DNA of 49,571 nucleotides, from the NCBI GenBank assembly GCA_903825465.1, contig CAIKAR010000108.1, positions 1 to 49,571 of the forward strand, given 5' to 3'. The notes under the pieces were generated by a model that ran no database searches, had not been told where the DNA came from, and saw only the letters and a program-made list of their open reading frames with translations. A program made the translations under genes and the position numbers. Position 1 is the first letter of the stretch. Each line of letters opens with the position of its first letter. Positions 1 through 7,205 of this stretch are shown piece by piece. The DNA comes from an uncultured Hyphomicrobiales bacterium. GTDB taxonomy: Bacteria > Pseudomonadota > Alphaproteobacteria > Rhizobiales > Beijerinckiaceae.

Positions 1-140
1 AAAAGCGTCTGATAGTGAATCCAGAATGCTCGTAGCGTCACGCAATAGTCGGTGAATTTCTTCACGTCCTTGCACCGGACGGGGCATGGCGCGACAGCCA
101 CGGTGTTAGCTCTCCACTGTGCGCGCTTCGCTGGTGTCAT
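1..140 (-). CDS. Partial unknown protein behind the recombinase
   Basis: An open frame starts with ATG at 140, two bases after the recombinase stop codon, and runs off the left edge of the window (46 codons seen). A GGGAGG ribosome site lies 8 bases before the ATG, inside the end of the recombinase gene, so translation and co-transcription with it are credible. The visible peptide begins MTPAKRAQWRANTV and has two cysteines near residue 20; it is basic at first and shows no signal peptide or membrane segment. I do not recognise the family. It could be cargo or an accessory gene of the mobile segment that carries the recombinase. Confidence 0.45.
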   Translation of the reverse strand, partial: MTPAKRAQWRANTVAVAPCPVRCKDVKKFTDYCVTLRAFWIHYQTL

Positions 141-142
141 GC

Positions 143-685
143 CTACAGCCTCCCAATCGTCTGCGGACTGACGTTGTAGGTGCGCCCGATCTCGGCAAGC
201 GTTTCCTCGCCCTTGTCGCGGCGTGTGACGGCCTCCGCTCTCTGGTGCTGCGTGAGCTTCGGCGGTCGCCCCATGTGCTGCCCTCGGTCTTTGGCGCGCT
301 TCTTGCCCTCGCTGGTGCGGGCGCGGATCAATTCGCGTTCGAACTCCGCCAGCCCGCCGAGAACCGTCAACATCAAACGCCCGTGCGCCGTGGTGGTGTC
401 CGCCCATGCGTCGGCAAGGGATTTGAAGCCAGCGCCGCGCTCGGTGATCTGCGCCAGCGTGTTCAACAGGTCGCGCGTCGATCGCGCCAGCCTATCCAGC
501 CGCGTCACAAGCAAGGTGTCGCCAGCTTCAAGGGCTTTGATCGCCCGCGCCAGCTCGCGGCGGTCGGTCTGGGCTCCGCTGGCCGTTTCCCGAAAAACCT
601 TCACGGCTCCGGCGTCGGTCAATTGCGCCACTTGCGCCGCGACGCTCTGGCCGTCCGTGGAAACTCTGGCGTAGCCGTAAATCAT
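143..685 (-). CDS. Serine recombinase, Tn3 resolvase/invertase type
   Basis: A 180-residue protein of the resolvase/invertase family, which cuts and rejoins DNA through a serine-DNA intermediate. The start YGYARVSTDGQS holds the catalytic Ser9 and Arg7. A TRLDRLARS segment near residues 60-68 carries further active-site arginines, a long E-helix follows around residues 110-135, and a C-terminal helix-turn-helix (AEIGRTYNVSPQTIGRL) ends the protein. Length matches Tn3-type resolvases and Hin-like invertases. No transposase is in view. The inverted repeat just upstream (702-758) is a candidate recombination site. A second gene appears to follow in the same transcript to the left. It probably belongs to a mobile element or its remnant. 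Confidence 0.92.
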   Translation of the reverse strand: MIYGYARVSTDGQSVAAQVAQLTDAGAVKVFRETASGAQTDRRELARAIKALEAGDTLLVTRLDRLARSTRDLLNTLAQITERGAGFKSLADAWADTTTAHGRLMLTVLGGLAEFERELIRARTSEGKKRAKDRGQHMGRPPKLTQHQRAEAVTRRDKGEETLAEIGRTYNVSPQTIGRL

Positions 686-701
686 GCCGAATTATGGCGG
701 T

Positions 702-758
702 GACTTATGGAAAAGAAAAGCGCAATCGGATCAACGGGCTAAAAAACTTCCATAAGTC
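702..758. repeat. 11-bp inverted repeat upstream of recombinase
   Basis: GACTTATGGAA at 702-712 is matched by its exact reverse complement TTCCATAAGTC at 748-758, with a 35-base spacer. A related ATTATGG copy sits at 691-697. Resolvases of this family usually act at dyad-symmetric subsites placed just upstream of their own gene, so a res-like site or an autoregulatory operator is possible. The function is inferred from position only. Confidence 0.5.
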
Positions 759-818
759 TTGAATTTCGCGCCCCGACGGGTTGGCTTGCTTGAGGCCACC
801 CGCGAAACCACCGCTCCC

Positions 819-1283
819 CTAACGGGCGTTGTGCAGGTTGCCGATCTCCATGATGACAATCCCCGCGGCGATCACCGTCAGGCCGATGAGCTTTGTGGGA
901 TCGATGGGCCGCCGCGCCATGCCGAACAGCCCGAACTGATCCACCAGGGCGGAGGTGACAAGCTGCGCGATCAGGATAAACGCGACGAAGCTCGCGGCGC
1001 CGAACCGCGGGATGATGATGGTCGCCGACAGCGCGTAAAAACCTATCAACAAGCCGGCGGCGTAACCCGTCGGCGGAGCCGAGCCCAGTTGGGCGGCGGT
1101 GGGAAGACCGTAGAACGGCAAGGCGACGCCCAGCGCCGCGACCGTCGCGATGGCGAACATGATCGCCGTCGCGGCGTACGGATTGCCGACGCCGCGCGCC
1201 ACCCCGCTGTTCAACACGCCGATCAGCGGAATGCCCGCGCCCGCGAGCAAGGTCCAAACAGCGAAAAGCATGTAGGATCGCAT
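819..1283 (-). CDS. Small DMT-type transporter (DUF606/YdcZ-like)
   Basis: A very hydrophobic 154-residue protein with about five membrane segments. The pattern GLLIGFYALSATIIIPRFGA followed by FVAFILIAQLVTSALVDQFGLFG is typical of the DUF606 (YdcZ) group of drug/metabolite transporters, and the length fits that family (about 140-150). I place the start at the ATG at 1283 (MRSYMLFAVW), which has GGAAGG upstream. The frame stays open to an alternative start at 1355, but that would add an unlikely arginine-rich N-terminus. The transported compound is unknown. A pair of tandem 14-bp repeats lies about 150 bases upstream. Confidence 0.8.
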   Translation of the reverse strand: MRSYMLFAVWTLLAGAGIPLIGVLNSGVARGVGNPYAATAIMFAIATVAALGVALPFYGLPTAAQLGSAPPTGYAAGLLIGFYALSATIIIPRFGAASFVAFILIAQLVTSALVDQFGLFGMARRPIDPTKLIGLTVIAAGIVIMEIGNLHNAR

Positions 1284-1426
1284 CGGCCAATTCCGCCTTC
1301 CGGGACGCCGCCATTTTTCGCGCGCGCCTCGCCGGTATAGCACCGCCCAGTTCAAGGTCGAGACGCTCGCTTGTCGCGCCCGCGGGAGAAGGGGCGCGCG
1401 TTGGCGTCATTGTTTTGCGCGCGGAT

Positions 1427-1462
1427 GAAATCCACCGCGGGATTTTCGGAAATCCACCGCGG
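1427..1462. repeat. Two direct copies of a 14-bp sequence
   Basis: GAAATCCACCGCGG occurs at 1427-1440 and again at 1449-1462 (22-base period), each followed by a TTTTCG. It lies between the rdgB stop and the DMT transporter start. The 22-base spacing, about two helical turns, would suit a DNA-binding regulator of the transporter gene, but a simple local duplication is equally possible. Confidence 0.45.
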
Positions 1463-1517
1463 TTTTCGCGCGGCAGGGCGTTTCGCCCGCGCCACCGCGA
1501 CTACCGCGCGAAAAATC

Positions 1518-2150
1518 CTACGCGCGCAGGCGGATTCGTTCGAGATCCTGAAACGCGCGGGCGCGATGCGACAGGGCGCGCGAGCCGTCGGGGGGAACAC
1601 CGTGTTTCTCATCCGGCGCCATCTCGCCAAAGGTGCGGGAGTGCCCATCGGGCAAGAACTGCGCGTCGTAGCCAAAGCCTTTGTCGCCGCGTGGCAAGAC
1701 AATCTGTCCATCGACGCGGCCTTCGACCACGTCTTCGTGGCCATCGGGCCAGACCAGCGCCAGCGCGGAGACGAAATAAGCGCGGCGTTGACCGGGCGTC
1801 GTCGCGCCCTTTGCTTGAAGTTCGCGCTCTATACGCGCCATGGCGGCCACGAAGTCTTTGGCGTCGCCGGCCCAGCGCGCCGAATAAATGCCCGGCGCGC
1901 CCTCCAGCGCCTCGACGCAAAGGCCGGAATCATCCGCCAACGCGGGGAGATTGGCTGTGATGGAGGCCGCTCTCGCCTTGATCAAGGCATTGGCGACAAA
2001 CGTGTTTCCGGTTTCTTCCGGCTCCGGCAGGCCGAGTTCGCCGGCCGAAACGCAATCGATTCCATAGGGCGCCATCAGCTCGCGCATTTCCCGCAGCTTG
2101 CCGGAATTGTGCGTTGCGATAACAAGCTTGCCAGCCAGACGACGGGTCAT
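1518..2150 (-). CDS. rdgB: dITP/XTP pyrophosphatase (HAM1 family)
   Basis: Hydrolyses non-canonical purine nucleoside triphosphates (dITP, XTP) to the monophosphate, cleansing the nucleotide pool. The 210-residue protein has the family start [11 protein letters not shown], the metal/base site [23 protein letters not shown] in the middle, GFGYDAQF, and the C-terminal SHRARAF signature. Its ATG overlaps the rph stop codon (ATGA at 2147-2150), so the two genes are translationally coupled, as in many Alphaproteobacteria. The gene that often comes next in relatives, hemW, is absent; the next gene on this strand is the DMT transporter after a 234-base gap. Confidence 0.95.
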   Translation of the reverse strand: MTRRLAGKLVIATHNSGKLREMRELMAPYGIDCVSAGELGLPEPEETGNTFVANALIKARAASITANLPALADDSGLCVEALEGAPGIYSARWAGDAKDFVAAMARIERELQAKGATTPGQRRAYFVSALALVWPDGHEDVVEGRVDGQIVLPRGDKGFGYDAQFLPDGHSRTFGEMAPDEKHGVPPDGSRALSHRARAFQDLERIRLRA

Positions 2151-2860
2151 CCCAGCGTCGTTTTCTGCAAAGCGACCAATTCGCCGATCCCCTTGCGCGC
2201 CAACGCCAAAAGCGCGTTGAACTCGGCTTCCGAAAACACCGCGCCCTCGGCGGTGGCCTGGATTTCGACGAGCCCGCCACTGCCGGTGATGACGAAATTG
2301 GCGTCGGTTTCGGCGACCGAATCCTCGGCGTAATCAAGGTCCAAAACCGGCGTTCCCTTGCTGATTCCGCAAGAAACCGCGGCGACATGGTCCTTGATCG
2401 GAATGTTCTTGATCATCGAGCGCTGGCGCATCCAGTTAAGGCATTCATAAAGCGCGACAAATCCGCCTGTGATGGAAGCCGTCCGGGTGCCGCCGTCGGC
2501 TTGCAGCACATCGCAATCGACGACGATCTGCCGCTCGCCGAGCGCCGCCAAATCGACCACAGCGCGCAGGCTGCGGCCGATAAGCCGTTGAATTTCCTGC
2601 GTTCTTCCAGAGACCTTGCCGGCCGTCGACTCCCGCCTCGTGCGGCTCGAAGTCGCGCGCGGCAACATCGAGTATTCCGCCGTCACCCAGCCCCTTCCCT
2701 GCCCTCGCAACCACGGCGGCGGCTTGTCTTCGAGGCTGGCGGCGCACAAAACATGGGTGTCGCCGCACTTGATCAGGCAAGAGCCCTCGGCGTAGCGGGC
2801 GACGCCGCGCTCGATGACGACGCCGCGCATCTGATCGGACGCGCGTTTGGAAGGACGCAT
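2147..2860 (-). CDS. rph: Ribonuclease PH
   Basis: A phosphorolytic 3'-5' exoribonuclease that trims the 3' ends of tRNA precursors. The 237 residues match the family length. Landmarks are [12 protein letters not shown] at the start, [16 protein letters not shown], the arginine-rich substrate loop [28 protein letters not shown], and [19 protein letters not shown]. The start ATG at 2860 has AGAGG 7 bases upstream. It is the first gene of the rph-rdgB pair. The AraC gene upstream on the same strand ends 63 bases before it and is functionally unrelated. Confidence 0.96.
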   Translation of the reverse strand: MRPSKRASDQMRGVVIERGVARYAEGSCLIKCGDTHVLCAASLEDKPPPWLRGQGRGWVTAEYSMLPRATSSRTRRESTAGKVSGRTQEIQRLIGRSLRAVVDLAALGERQIVVDCDVLQADGGTRTASITGGFVALYECLNWMRQRSMIKNIPIKDHVAAVSCGISKGTPVLDLDYAEDSVAETDANFVITGSGGLVEIQATAEGAVFSEAEFNALLALARKGIGELVALQKTTLG

Positions 2861-2923
2861 GGGAGAACCTCTGTTAAAGCCCCGTCTCCGTAGACTATTT
2901 CGACGGCGGTGGGAAACCCGGCC

Positions 2924-3961
2924 CTAGCCGAAAGCGGCGCGCGATGTCGCCGAAGGACTCTCGCCAAAACGCGCGCGATAATCGCGCGAAAACTGGCTGG
3001 CGTTGGGAAAGCCGACAAGGACGGCTATTTCCGCCACTTTCAGTCCTGTGATGCGCGCTTCGATGAGCGCGTGGCGCGCCTGTGTCAACCGGATATCCTT
3101 CAAGGCGTCGGCGGGGCTTCGGTCGCGGAATTTCGCGAAGCCGTAATGCAACGTGCGCACGCTGACGCCGCAGGCCTTCGCCACGCCGTCCATGCGGATT
3201 TTTTCCGCGTGGTGCTTGCGCAGGTGCTCCTCGGCGCGCAACACATACCAGGGCGCGGCCGCGCATGTTTCCCGGTCGGCGGCGAGGCCGCGCGCCGCCC
3301 GCGTCGCGCCCGCGACAAGCGTCAGCAACAACCGCTCGACGTGCGGCGTGGCGCTTGGCGTGGAGAACGCCGGCGCCGGCCGACCCAGGTCGCGCACGAG
3401 GTTTTCGATGAACATCGCCAACGTCGCCTGCTCGCGCAGATCGACAAGTGTGAGCGGCGCCGAGCCCATCGCCGCGCCGCCGGGAAGCCGCGAGAACACG
3501 CCGACCACCGCGTCGCGGTTGATCATGACGTTAAGCAGGTCGCAGGGCCCTTCCCACCAGCGGCGCACGACGCCGGGCGAGGACACCACCAGCATCTGGC
3601 CCGGCGACGTCGACACTGTCTCGCCGCCTTGCCTCGCCTTGAAGCCTCCGGTGAGCGGAATATGCAGAGAGAGGTGGTGGCCGTCGCCGCGCGTAACTTG
3701 CGTTTCGCAGCGGCCAACGCAGTTCCAGCTCAGGAACTTGATGGCCAGCGCTCCGGCGTAGGCGTGCGCCTCGCGGAACTGCACGAAGGGCCCGGGATTG
3801 GCGACGGTGAAACGGCAGCGGCCCTGGCTGACATCAAGAATGCGCTGGCGCGCGGCCGGAATATCCGCGGCGACGAAATGCGCGTGGTTCGTCTCCAGGC
3901 GGGAAGCTGTCTCGATCCAATGTGACAGGCGCAAAGTGTCGGCGGTGAAGACGGCTTCCAT
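2924..3961 (-). CDS. AraC-family transcriptional regulator
   Basis: A 345-residue regulator with an N-terminal ligand-binding region of the AraC_binding_2 type and a C-terminal pair of helix-turn-helix units (about residues 245-340). These include ACGVSVRTLHYGF and the closing GFPNASQFSRDYRARFGESPS signature. I prefer the ATG at 3961 over an in-frame TTG at 3982. The gene is divergent from the alpha/beta hydrolase at 4162, with a 200-base intergenic region that contains a 10-bp inverted repeat. This is the normal arrangement for an AraC activator of a catabolic operon, so I infer that it controls the 4.1-8.8 kb genes. The inducer is unknown. Confidence 0.9.
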   Translation of the reverse strand: MEAVFTADTLRLSHWIETASRLETNHAHFVAADIPAARQRILDVSQGRCRFTVANPGPFVQFREAHAYAGALAIKFLSWNCVGRCETQVTRGDGHHLSLHIPLTGGFKARQGGETVSTSPGQMLVVSSPGVVRRWWEGPCDLLNVMINRDAVVGVFSRLPGGAAMGSAPLTLVDLREQATLAMFIENLVRDLGRPAPAFSTPSATPHVERLLLTLVAGATRAARGLAADRETCAAAPWYVLRAEEHLRKHHAEKIRMDGVAKACGVSVRTLHYGFAKFRDRSPADALKDIRLTQARHALIEARITGLKVAEIAVLVGFPNASQFSRDYRARFGESPSATSRAAFG

Positions 3962-4066
3962 GTTGCTCTTTCGCGGCGCCAAGGCCTCGTCTTCGCGGCG
4001 CCGAAGCCTCGTCGATTATTGCATCACAGGACAGGCGATTGCGCAACACGCACATTTTTGAAAGCC

Positions 4067-4139
4067 CCCTGATCGCCGGCCTCTTGACCGTCGCCCGCTC
4101 CGAAGGGGAGTAAGACAGCCAGAAACCCCGCGATCAGGG
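4067..4139. repeat. Inverted repeat in the AraC/hydrolase divergent promoter region
   Basis: CCCTGATCGC at 4067-4076 is matched by GCGATCAGGG at 4130-4139, with 53 bases between. The distal arm ends about 22 bases before the hydrolase start. It may be a split operator or a hairpin in the hydrolase leader. AraC proteins more often bind direct repeats, so the assignment is open. Confidence 0.4.
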
Positions 4140-4161
4140 TCGCCCAACCGGAAAGAGACGC

Positions 4162-4938
4162 ATGTCGGCATCCGATTACAAAACAGTTCAAGGCGCCAAA
4201 CTTGAAATAGAGCGCCTTGGCCAGGGCGCGCCCCTTTTGCTGCTCCTCAGCGAGGAAGAGCAACTCGACATGGCCTCGCCTTTTGTCGCGGGCCTTGCGG
4301 AAAAGCATTCGATTATCGCGCCGCACTATCCGGGTTTCGGGCGATCCGAGCGTCCGGAATGGGTGTCGAGCCCCGACGACATCGCCTACATGCTGCTCGA
4401 TCTTCTCGACGCCGAGGGACTGCGGAACATTCCCGTGGTCGGCTTGTCGCTTGGCGGCTGGATCGCGCTAGAAATGGCGGTCAAGGACCGGGGCGTTTTC
4501 TCGAAGATCGCCTTGGTCGATCCACTCGGCGTTAAGCATGGCGGTCCTTTCGAGCGCGACATCCAGGACATCTGGACCTCGCTTCCCTCCAAGGTTTCGG
4601 CTTGGAAGTGGCGCGACGCGGAAAAGAGCAAACGCGACTTCGCCACGATGCGCGAAGAACTCGTGTCAATCCACGCCCGCAACATCGAGAGCTTCGCGCG
4701 GTTCTGCTGGGATCCCTACATGCACAACCCCAAGTTAAAGCGTCGGCTGCACCGCGTGACGGCGCCGGCGCTTGTCTTGTGGGGGGAGAACGATGGCGTC
4801 GTCACGACATCCTACGGCCGCGCGTACGCGGAGGCGTTGCCCAAAGCGAAATTCGAATCCGTCGCCGAAGCGGCCCATTATCCGCAAATCGAACAGCCCG
4901 CAGCGACCCTCGCCAGAGTCGCCGCCTTTCTCGGCTGA
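4162..4938 (+). CDS. Alpha/beta-fold hydrolase
   Basis: A 258-residue cytoplasmic hydrolase with a complete catalytic triad by inspection: nucleophile Ser96 in GLSLGGW, Asp211 in WGENDGVV, and His239 in EAAHYPQIEQP. The length and the PGFGRSERPEW segment resemble the hydrolases that cleave C-C bonds or esters in aromatic catabolism. It is the first gene of the block divergent from the AraC regulator and lies 79 bases before the luciferase-like oxygenase. A ring-cleavage-product hydrolase or lactonase role is inferred from context; the substrate cannot be read. Confidence 0.85.
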   Translation: MSASDYKTVQGAKLEIERLGQGAPLLLLLSEEEQLDMASPFVAGLAEKHSIIAPHYPGFGRSERPEWVSSPDDIAYMLLDLLDAEGLRNIPVVGLSLGGWIALEMAVKDRGVFSKIALVDPLGVKHGGPFERDIQDIWTSLPSKVSAWKWRDAEKSKRDFATMREELVSIHARNIESFARFCWDPYMHNPKLKRRLHRVTAPALVLWGENDGVVTTSYGRAYAEALPKAKFESVAEAAHYPQIEQPAATLARVAAFLG

Positions 4939-5017
4939 CTAAACCGCCAACGCCTGTTCCACCGCCCGGACTGGGCCAAATTCATCGAGGCAAACGCGCG
5001 AAGCGTGGAGGGACAAA

Positions 5018-6187
5018 ATGCGATCCTGGTATTTCACCGAGATGCCCTATCCGCATCTCCCGCCGATGGACGAACTCTCGACGATGCGCGTGACGCTGGA
5101 GTCGAAGCACTTCGACCCCAAGATCGGCGCCGACCTCTACAACCGCTATCTCGACGAGCACATGATCGCCGACGAAGCGGGACTCGACCTGATGGTCAAC
5201 GAGCACCATCAGACCGCCACCTGCCTCGACGTCGCCGCGCCCTTGTCGCTCGCCATTCTGGCGCGCCAGACCAAAAACGCGCAGTTGTGCATTCTCGGCA
5301 ATCCCGTCGCCAACCGCGGCGATCCCCTGCGCATCGCCGAGGAGATGGCGATGGTGGACTGTATCTCGCGCGGACGCGTCAACGCCGGCTTTGTGCGCGG
5401 CGTGCCATATGAAGTCTTCGCCGCCAACACCGTGCCAAGCCGCACCGTGGAACGCCTGTGGGAGGGCATCGATCTCATTCAGAAAGCCTGGACATCGAGC
5501 GGCGAGCCCTTCAACTTCGAGGGTCAGTTCACGCACCGCCGCGCGGTGAATCTTTGGCCGCGCCCGTATCAGACGCCGCATCCGCCGATTTGGATCACCG
5601 GTTCGAGCGATCTTCCCGCGATTTCCCGCGCCGCCGCGCGCGGATTTGTCTTCGCCACGTTTCTGCAGCCGCACACCAAGGTGAAACAGCTCTTTGAAGC
5701 CTATCGCGCGTCATATCGGCTCAACGGCCAACCCGGCGGCGGTGGCACGGCCTTCATGCCGCTGGTTTACGTCGGGGACACGGAGAGCGAGGCCGAGGCG
5801 GGCATGAAGGAGTTGCTCTGGTACATGCAGGCCAAGACCGAACCTCAGTATCGCAATCCCCCCGGCTACGCGCCGGTGGAAACTAACGTGGAAGCGTTCC
5901 GCGGCGCCTTCGCTGGCCGCACCGACGCCATGCGCGCCAAGAGCCTCGAGTTCCAAAAGGAGCAGGGCGTGGTCATGTACGGCACCCCCGATCAGGTGAT
6001 TGTCCAGATCAAGCGGTTCTACGACCTGGTCGGTGGCTTTGACCATTTGTTGATGATGATGCAGGCCGGATTTCTGGATCACAAGCGCACGGTCGCCAAC
6101 ATCCACCGCTTCGCCAAGGATGTGTATCCCGCCATCCGCGGACTGCCGCGAACGAAACCGCTCGAAGGGCAATTGGCGGCGGAGTGA
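5018..6187 (+). CDS. LLM-class flavin-dependent monooxygenase
   Basis: A 389-residue protein of the bacterial-luciferase-like family, which uses reduced FMN and oxygen on a wide range of organic compounds. Typical features are an early E-x-x-H region with NEHHQT near residue 67, ILGNPVANRGDPLRIAEEMAMVD, GRVNAGFVRG, and the C-terminal GTPDQVIVQIKRF and GGFDHLLMMMQAG segments. A GGAGGG ribosome site precedes the ATG. It sits between two alpha/beta hydrolase genes, so it probably oxygenates an intermediate of the same pathway. A separate flavin reductase is normally needed, and none is encoded nearby. Confidence 0.88.
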   Translation: MRSWYFTEMPYPHLPPMDELSTMRVTLESKHFDPKIGADLYNRYLDEHMIADEAGLDLMVNEHHQTATCLDVAAPLSLAILARQTKNAQLCILGNPVANRGDPLRIAEEMAMVDCISRGRVNAGFVRGVPYEVFAANTVPSRTVERLWEGIDLIQKAWTSSGEPFNFEGQFTHRRAVNLWPRPYQTPHPPIWITGSSDLPAISRAAARGFVFATFLQPHTKVKQLFEAYRASYRLNGQPGGGGTAFMPLVYVGDTESEAEAGMKELLWYMQAKTEPQYRNPPGYAPVETNVEAFRGAFAGRTDAMRAKSLEFQKEQGVVMYGTPDQVIVQIKRFYDLVGGFDHLLMMMQAGFLDHKRTVANIHRFAKDVYPAIRGLPRTKPLEGQLAAE

Positions 6188-6190
6188 TTT

Positions 6191-6216
6191 CCTTCTTCCC
6201 GCGCGCGGGAGAAGGT
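6191..6216. repeat. Intercistronic palindrome with a GGGAGAAGG core
   Basis: CCTTCTTCCCGCG followed by CGCGGGAGAAGG forms an almost perfect hairpin (one bulged T) that starts four bases after the oxygenase stop. Similar GGGAGAAGG/GGGAGAGG-rich pieces occur near 1383 and in the serC-serA gap (11609-11765). It looks like a degenerate member of the dispersed palindromic repeats common in this group of bacteria and could stabilise or partly terminate the mRNA. Confidence 0.4.
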
Positions 6217-6256
6217 GATCGCGGGGACCGCGCCCGCGAATGAGGAGGGGACGCCA

Positions 6257-7099
6257 ATGCAAAGCCGCTTCGTTTCGATCGATGGAATTCGCACCCACTA
6301 TTTCGAGGCCGGCGAACAGCACAAAGGCGCGCGTCCCTCGATCGTGTTGCTGCATTCCGCCGAATTCGGCGGTTGCGCCGAGACGTCTTGGGAATTCAAC
6401 TTGCCGGTTTTCGCCAAACAACGCCATGTGCTGGCGCCCGACCATCTCGGCTTCGGCCACACCGACAAGCTCATGGATTTCAACGCCCAGTTCGACAAGC
6501 GCATCTGGCATATCCGGCGGTTTATCGAGGCCATGTGCGTCGAGCGCGTCCACGTGATGGGCAGCTCCATGTCGGGCGGTCTGTGCCTGACGGTCGCGGC
6601 GCGGAAAAATCCCGACTGGCCGATCGTCAGCGTCGTGTGTTGCTCGGGCGGCGGCGACGCGCCGGACAACGCCGACCGCAAGACGCTCAACACCTACGAT
6701 GGCTCGCGCGATCACATGCGTCGCGTGCTCGACGTGATGTTCGTCGATAAGAAATGGGTGAACGACGAAGCCTACGTCGACCGCCGCTGGAGGCTCAGCC
6801 GCGTCCCGGGCGCCTGGGAGGCGACGGCCGCCGCGCGCTTCAAGGCGCCGTTTCCACGCGAAGGCGACGCCAAGGCCGAGCGGAATTCAATCGACTACGC
6901 CTCGATCAAGGTTCCGACGCTCGTCTTCGCCGGCAAGCACGACGGGTTGCGCGACCCCGGCTACACGGATGGCTTCGTGCCGAAAATCCACGGCGCGAAG
7001 CTGCATGTGTTCGAACACGCCGGGCACATGGGCAACATCGAGTGCGCGGACGAGTTCAACGCGGCGACATCGGCGTTTTTGACAGGTGTCGAGGGATAG
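6257..7099 (+). CDS. Alpha/beta-fold hydrolase (meta-cleavage-hydrolase-like)
   Basis: A 280-residue hydrolase. The nucleophile is Ser104 in MGSSMSGGL, where a serine replaces the second glycine of the usual GxSxG elbow. The acid is the Asp in AGKHDGLRDP and the base the His in EHAGHMGNIE. The ATG at 6257 is chosen because GAGGAGGGG lies just upstream; the frame is open 42 bases further but that extension has no good ribosome site. It is the second hydrolase of the block and is followed by a strong 25-base palindrome and then the FAD hydroxylase. The role is probably hydrolysis of a ring-opened or ester intermediate, inferred from context. Confidence 0.85.
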   Translation: MQSRFVSIDGIRTHYFEAGEQHKGARPSIVLLHSAEFGGCAETSWEFNLPVFAKQRHVLAPDHLGFGHTDKLMDFNAQFDKRIWHIRRFIEAMCVERVHVMGSSMSGGLCLTVAARKNPDWPIVSVVCCSGGGDAPDNADRKTLNTYDGSRDHMRRVLDVMFVDKKWVNDEAYVDRRWRLSRVPGAWEATAAARFKAPFPREGDAKAERNSIDYASIKVPTLVFAGKHDGLRDPGYTDGFVPKIHGAKLHVFEHAGHMGNIECADEFNAATSAFLTGVEG

Positions 7100-7112
7100 C
7101 GGCTCGCCGCGC

Positions 7113-7139
7113 GGAGGCCAAATCGTTGATTTGGCCTCT
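7113..7139. repeat. Perfect 11-bp-arm palindrome with GTT loop
   Basis: GAGGCCAAATC (7114-7124), loop GTT, then GATTTGGCCTC (7128-7138); a G-T pair extends the stem by one. The CCAAATCG half recurs at 7179-7186, just before the FAD hydroxylase. Only two T residues follow, so it is a poor intrinsic terminator. A regulator binding site, an mRNA-processing hairpin or a dispersed repeat are the options. Confidence 0.55.
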
Positions 7140-7205
7140 TGCGCAATGGATCGCGCGCCGGCATGAAACGCGGGAGCCAAATCGCGCGGATTTTTTGGAA
7201 GCACC

